Assembly: GCA_963701015.1 (NCBI GenBank)
Contig: OY969556.1
Coordinates: forward strand, 806,001 to 870,000
Source: MFD09286-c1 sp963701015
GTDB lineage: Bacteria > Bacteroidota > Bacteroidia > Bacteroidales > DTGW01
DNA length: 64,000 nucleotides
Direction: 5' to 3'
This document shows, one piece after another, positions 60,014-64,000 of the stretch (position 1 is its first letter; each line of letters begins with the position of its first letter). The notes beneath the pieces were generated by a model. It saw only the letters and a program-made list of their open reading frames with translations, did no database searches and was not told the origin of the DNA. A program made the position numbers and the translations under genes.

Positions 60014-61664
60014 AAATCACTTCTTCAATTATATTAAAACATTCGTTCATTTTCATTTCCAGTTCAATTACATTTATAGGTTTTTTTATAAAAGCATTAC
60101 AGCCTGAATTAAGAGCTTTATCTCGGTGTTCAGGGAGTGAATATGCAGTTTGGGCAATAATGGGTATATCGGGCCGCATTTTCTTTATCAATTTAGTGGC
60201 TTCATATCCATCCATATAGGGCATATTTAAATCCATAAGAATTAAATCGATAGAATTTACCCTCTTTACAAACTCAACTGCCACCGTCCCATTTTCAGCT
60301 GAAATAGTTTTTATACCTAAATCATTTAATATATATTCGAGGTATAAGCGATTCGAATCAGTATCATCAACAATTAATACCGTTTTATTTGACAATTCAT
60401 TTTTTGATTCTATTTTATTATTTGTTTGGGTTATTTGTGTGTTTGGTTGATTCACCGCCAATGGCAATTTAAAATGAAATGTGGAACCTTTCCCGGTTTC
60501 GGAATTAACCCATATAGAGCCATTCATACTTTCTACAAAATTTTTGCTTATAGCAAGCCCTGAACCAATACCTCCAAACTTTTTATTCGATGATTCTTCA
60601 ACCTGTCTGAAAAAATCAAAAATAACTTCTTGTTTTTCAAACGGTATTCCTATTCCCTTATCTCTTACATAAAATTCAATTTCATAATTATTTTCTAATT
60701 GATATCCAACTTCAATTTGTCCACTGGTTGAAAACATGATGGCATTTCGAATTAACTTTCGGATTATTTCACCGAACATATCAGAATCGGCCAATACAAC
60801 AGATTTTTCTTTGGTTATTTTATTAAATATTGAGTAGGTAAGATTTTTCTTATCGCTTTTAAGTATTTCATCATTGATTATAAACCGGGCTTTATCAAGC
60901 AAATTATCAAGTGGTATTTCTTTAATAGCTATAGTAATATTTTCCGATAAAATAGAAGACACTATAAATAGATCCTCTATTATGGCTAATAACTGATTCC
61001 CGTCCTTATTAATGATTTTTGCAAAATCAATAATTTGTGACTTATCATCTATACTCGTTATCAATTGCGAAAATCCAAGAATACTATTGAGAGGAGTTCG
61101 TAATTCGTGTGAGAGGTTTGTAAGAAATATAGATTTCAGCCTGTTGCTTTCTTCAGCTTTTTCTTTTGAATTTTCTAATTCTTTATTAATTTGAACAAGC
61201 TCTTCGTTTTGCGCTTTAATTAATTGGTTCTTTTCTTTAAGATTAATCTCTGACTGTTCACGTTTAACTTCAAGTTCATGCTCATGAAGTGCTCTCTTAA
61301 TAGCTGGCATCAATCTTTCCAATTTGTTTTTGAGTACATAATCCGTTGCACCATTTAACATGGCATTAATGGCGGCATCTTCACCCATCATACCCGAAAC
61401 AAATATGAATGGTATATGAGGATATTTCTCTCTTGCAGCTTTTAAAGCTTCGTTACCATTGTATTCGGGCAAGCTGTAATCGGATAATATAATGTTAATA
61501 TTTTCTGTTTCAAGAAAGTTCAGAAAAGTATTTTCTGTTTCAGCCAAAAAATAATCATGCTCTATTTTTCCATATTCAATTAAAGAATGAATTAGTTCGG
61601 CATCATTTGCTGAATCTTCGAGATGTAGTATTTTTATTTTCTTATCCATATGAAAATGCACCAA
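60006..61664 (-). CDS. REC-histidine kinase-REC hybrid
   Basis: The 552-residue protein has an N-terminal receiver (Asp62 in IILSDYSLPEYNG) closely similar to that of the SpoIIE regulator at 52755. A coiled coil, HisKA with TNLSHELRTPLNSILGF, HATPase with GIGSGLAISKNFVESMNG and a second receiver (LILMDLNMPYMDGYEATKLI) follow. It lacks a sensor domain, so input comes by phosphotransfer. Met6 (MDKKIKILHLED) is an alternative start. It overlaps the ABC transporter gene by 8 nt. Confidence 0.93.
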   Translation of the reverse strand: MVHFHMDKKIKILHLEDSANDAELIHSLIEYGKIEHDYFLAETENTFLNFLETENINIILSDYSLPEYNGNEALKAAREKYPHIPFIFVSGMMGEDAAINAMLNGATDYVLKNKLERLMPAIKRALHEHELEVKREQSEINLKEKNQLIKAQNEELVQINKELENSKEKAEESNRLKSIFLTNLSHELRTPLNSILGFSQLITSIDDKSQIIDFAKIINKDGNQLLAIIEDLFIVSSILSENITIAIKEIPLDNLLDKARFIINDEILKSDKKNLTYSIFNKITKEKSVVLADSDMFGEIIRKLIRNAIMFSTSGQIEVGYQLENNYEIEFYVRDKGIGIPFEKQEVIFDFFRQVEESSNKKFGGIGSGLAISKNFVESMNGSIWVNSETGKGSTFHFKLPLAVNQPNTQITQTNNKIESKNELSNKTVLIVDDTDSNRLYLEYILNDLGIKTISAENGTVAVEFVKRVNSIDLILMDLNMPYMDGYEATKLIKKMRPDIPIIAQTAYSLPEHRDKALNSGCNAFIKKPINVIELEMKMNECFNIIEEVIYE

Positions 61665-61679
61665 AGCGTTTTAAAATAT

Positions 61680-62132
61680 TTAACTTATTTCAATATTAAC
61701 TGGTGGTGGTTGATTTATAACAGCCCAATATTGCCCCAACACTTTAATTGCATCAATAAACTGAATTATATCTACAGGTTTAACCACATAAGAATTTGCT
61801 CCAAGTTTATAGCTTTCAACCAAATCTCTTTCTTCACGCGATGATGTAACCATAATTACCGGAATTAATTTAAATTTAGGATCGGAACGAATGTGCCTTA
61901 ATACTTCTATTCCATCCATCTTTGGCATTTTTATATCTAATAAAATTACGGCTGGAGATGCAGTTTCATTAGCAAATTTTCCCCGTTTATATAAATAATC
62001 CAATGCTTCTACACCGTCTTCGGCTACAATAACTTCGTTAGCCAAATTCTTTTCAGCAAGCGCGGCAATGGCTAGCTCAACATCTTTTGGACTGTCGTCC
62101 ACGATTAGGATTCTTTTTACTTCAGTATGCAT
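61680..62132 (-). CDS. Rcp1-type single-domain response regulator
   Basis: The 150-residue receiver has the acidic pair in LIVDDSPKDVELAI, acceptor Asp66 in VILLDIKMPKMDGIEVL, and VMVTSSREERDL with SYVVKPVD. The longer insert (YKRGKFANETASPAV) is typical of Rcp1-like regulators paired with phytochrome-type kinases, which fits the kinase gene directly upstream (21 nt gap). It has no output domain. Confidence 0.92.
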   Translation of the reverse strand: MHTEVKRILIVDDSPKDVELAIAALAEKNLANEVIVAEDGVEALDYLYKRGKFANETASPAVILLDIKMPKMDGIEVLRHIRSDPKFKLIPVIMVTSSREERDLVESYKLGANSYVVKPVDIIQFIDAIKVLGQYWAVINQPPPVNIEIS

Positions 62133-62153
62133 TGTTTTATAATTTTAATGGAT

Positions 62154-64000
62154 TTAATTAATCGGTATTGTAAAGAAAAATGTAGCGCCTTTATCAATCT
62201 CACTCTCAGCCCAGCATGTTCCACCATGTCGGGTTATAATTCTGTTTACATTTGCAAGTCCAATTCCAATTCCCTCAAAATCTCTTGCTTTATGGAGGCG
62301 TTGAAATACGCCAAATAGTTTATCGGCGTATTTCATATCAAATCCGGCTCCATTATCTTTTATATAAAATATTGTTTTGTCATTTTCAACTTTACCTCCA
62401 ATTTCAACAACGGCTTTTGCCACATTTTTTGAATATTTCAAAGCATTGGAAATAAGATTTACCCAAACCTGGTTGATTAAGGTTTCATCACCTTTAGTAT
62501 CGGGAATTTCTGAAATATTTATTTCAATATCCCTAATTGCGATTTCTTCATTAAATGTTTTAAGAACCCTGGAAACCATACTTTTTGAATTAATTCTTGC
62601 TCGTTGCATCTCACCACGGCTTAATCTTGAAAATGTTAATAATGCATCTATCAAATTCCCCATTTCACGCGACGATTCTGAAATTATATTTAAATATCTT
62701 AATCCTATTTCGTTAAGTTGAGCTGAATTACTTTTAATTAATAAATCAACATAGCCACCAATATGCCGGAGTGGTGCCCGTAAATCGTGCGATACAGAAT
62801 AGCTAAATGTTTCAAGTTCCTTATTTGCAGTTTCAAGTTGTTTTGTTCGTTCAATAACTTTCTGTTCCAATGTTTCATTCATCTTTTTTATTTCTTCTTC
62901 CGCACGTTTGCGTTCGGTAATATTCTGGCCTTGCGCAATAGTTGCAATAGGCACCAAACCGTCTGGAGACATTATATTGGCAGAATTCCATAAAAGTATT
63001 TGAACTGAACCATCAATATGTAGTATATTTATTTCAACAACATCTAAGCGTTCGCCATTTAATGTATTCTTAATAAGTGCCATCGAACTTTCCCTGGAGT
63101 CCAAAGGAAATAAGATTTCTAATGATTTTTCAATTACGTCTTTTTCAGATCGTCCCGTTAAGGCTTCGAAAGCCTTATTAAAACGTGTAATTTCGTACTG
63201 CATATTCCAAACAATAATTGGTGCATTTGCATAATCAAGTAAATTTTCCAGGTAATCATTAGTTTCCCTTAATGCTTCTTCTGTTCGTTTTTCTTTTTCC
63301 TCATATTGAATTACTTGTTTTTTGTTGGCAATGTTTAATTTTTCCGCCCGCTTTTCATTTTCTATATTTTGAAAAACCTGTTCATTATTGGCAATTATTA
63401 ATTCTTCAGCCCTTTTTACTTTCTCTTTATTTTGAAAGGCGAGTTCCTTATCGGCTATAATTCGTTCTAAAGCCCTTTTTTCTTTCTCTTCATTTTGAAA
63501 TACTAATTCTTTATTGGCTATTATTAGTTCAGATGCCCTTTTTTCTTTTTCTTTATTTTGAAAAATGAGTTCAACATTGGCAATAGATAGTTCAGATGCC
63601 CGCTTTTCCTTCTCTCCGTTTTGGAATTGAAGTTCTTTGTTGGCAACTATTAATTCTGCCGCTCTTTTTTCTTTCTCCTCATTTTGATAAGCAAGCTCTT
63701 TATTGGCAACGTTCAATTCATCGGCCCGTTTTTCTTTCTCCCTGTTTTGAAATGCAAGCTCCTGATTAGCTACAATTAATTCATCTGCTCGTTTTTCTTT
63801 CTCCTTATTTTGGAAAGCAAGCTTTTTATTTGCTATAATTAGTTCAGCTGCGCGCTTTTCTTTCTCTTCATTTTGAAATGCTAGTTCTTTATTCGCAACT
63901 ATCAATTCATTTGCCCGTTTTTCCTTTTCTCCGTTCTGAAAAGCAAGTTCTTTATTAGCTATCATCAGCTCATCTGCCCGCTTTTCCTTTTCCCTGTTTT
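62154..64000 (-). CDS. histidine kinase with long 21-residue-repeat coiled coil, partial
   Basis: The frame stays open to the right edge, so the N-terminus is outside the window. From the edge it has ten full 21-residue units (ELAFQNEEKEKRAAELIIAN type), then a PAS domain (phrase NAPIIVWNMQYEITRFNKAF), HisKA with YSVSHDLRAPLRHIGGYVDL and HATPase with DNGAGFDMKYADKLFGVFQR. This is the Cph1-like kinase class that pairs with the Rcp1-type receiver next door. The repeats are multiples of three heptads and should form one continuous signalling coiled coil. Confidence 0.92.
   Translation of the reverse strand, partial: NREKEKRADELMIANKELAFQNGEKEKRANELIVANKELAFQNEEKEKRAAELIIANKKLAFQNKEKEKRADELIVANQELAFQNREKEKRADELNVANKELAYQNEEKEKRAAELIVANKELQFQNGEKEKRASELSIANVELIFQNKEKEKRASELIIANKELVFQNEEKEKRALERIIADKELAFQNKEKVKRAEELIIANNEQVFQNIENEKRAEKLNIANKKQVIQYEEKEKRTEEALRETNDYLENLLDYANAPIIVWNMQYEITRFNKAFEALTGRSEKDVIEKSLEILFPLDSRESSMALIKNTLNGERLDVVEINILHIDGSVQILLWNSANIMSPDGLVPIATIAQGQNITERKRAEEEIKKMNETLEQKVIERTKQLETANKELETFSYSVSHDLRAPLRHIGGYVDLLIKSNSAQLNEIGLRYLNIISESSREMGNLIDALLTFSRLSRGEMQRARINSKSMVSRVLKTFNEEIAIRDIEINISEIPDTKGDETLINQVWVNLISNALKYSKNVAKAVVEIGGKVENDKTIFYIKDNGAGFDMKYADKLFGVFQRLHKARDFEGIGIGLANVNRIITRHGGTCWAESEIDKGATFFFTIPIN
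63262..64000 (-). repeat. 63-bp tandem repeat array inside a kinase gene
   Basis: More than eleven 63-bp units encode the repeating 21-residue block with the core EKEKRA. Neighbouring units differ at several codons, so the array is not a fresh expansion, yet its in-frame period allows copy-number change without frameshift. Two related units lie in the SpoIIE gene at about 53565-53690. Confidence 0.85.

Noticed and set aside
1..64000. A phage-defence island, biosynthetic cluster or prophage
   Set aside because: No nuclease-methylase, reverse transcriptase, NRPS/PKS, phage structural or integrase genes were recognised; the content is stress, envelope and signalling genes.

Overview
The window is AT-rich, gene-dense and almost entirely transcribed leftwards (minus strand). 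It comes from a member of the Bacteroidota. The evidence is a protein with a type IX secretion C-terminal sorting domain, -7 promoter boxes of the TAnnTTTG type, many small outer-membrane beta-barrels and lipoproteins, and hybrid kinases with PAS and REC modules. No rRNA, tRNA, prophage, integrase, transposase or CRISPR array was seen. I cannot name the genus.

Region 1 (1-24.5 kb) is a stress and dormancy locus. It holds the CbpM/CbpA-type co-chaperone pair, two universal stress proteins, Dps, three CsbD-like proteins, two OmpA-type proteins, a membrane-anchored triple helix-hairpin-helix protein, a frameshifted zinc alcohol dehydrogenase, a cupin, an Sll1863-like coiled-coil protein and many small membrane proteins and lipoproteins. 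It also has a glycan module: alpha-glucan phosphorylase, PIG-L deacetylase, glycosyltransferase and an (alpha/alpha)6 glycosidase. Region 2 (24.5-30.4 kb) has a 1136-residue hybrid histidine kinase with a stand-alone receiver, a second AraC-type regulator and a Pal/OmpA lipoprotein. Region 3 (30.4-52.6 kb) concerns the envelope and its lipids: a patatin-POTRA-barrel protein, a DUF748/AsmA-like protein, two PAP2 phosphatases, YihY, an MlaE/MlaF/MlaD lipid transporter with beta-barrel partners, and a T9SS-secreted protein with two DUF3494 ice-binding-like domains. Region 4 (52.7-64 kb) appears to be a single operon: histidine kinase, receiver, REC-kinase-REC, a large ABC transporter (frameshifted at its signature motif), a lipoprotein, three tandem secreted paralogs and a REC-PAS-SpoIIE phosphatase.

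The most notable pattern is a family of 17 near-identical promoters over 45 kb, 16 on the minus strand and one on the plus strand. In gene orientation each has a distal GTGTGAATnATGTAACT and a proximal AAAAGTTATGTAACA whose ATGTAAC cores lie exactly 21 bp apart, then exactly 20 bp, then a -7 box of the form YAnCTTTR. Orientation always follows the downstream gene, and most boxes lie 20-80 bp from a start codon. This is the geometry of an AraC-family class II activator (21-bp direct repeat, proximal half-site over the -33/-35 region). Two small AraC-type regulators with an HMA-like N-terminal region lie in the window, each as the second gene behind one of these promoters. I infer one self-amplifying stress regulon that covers most of regions 1-3. 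Region 4 has no such site and looks like a separate signalling and transport operon.
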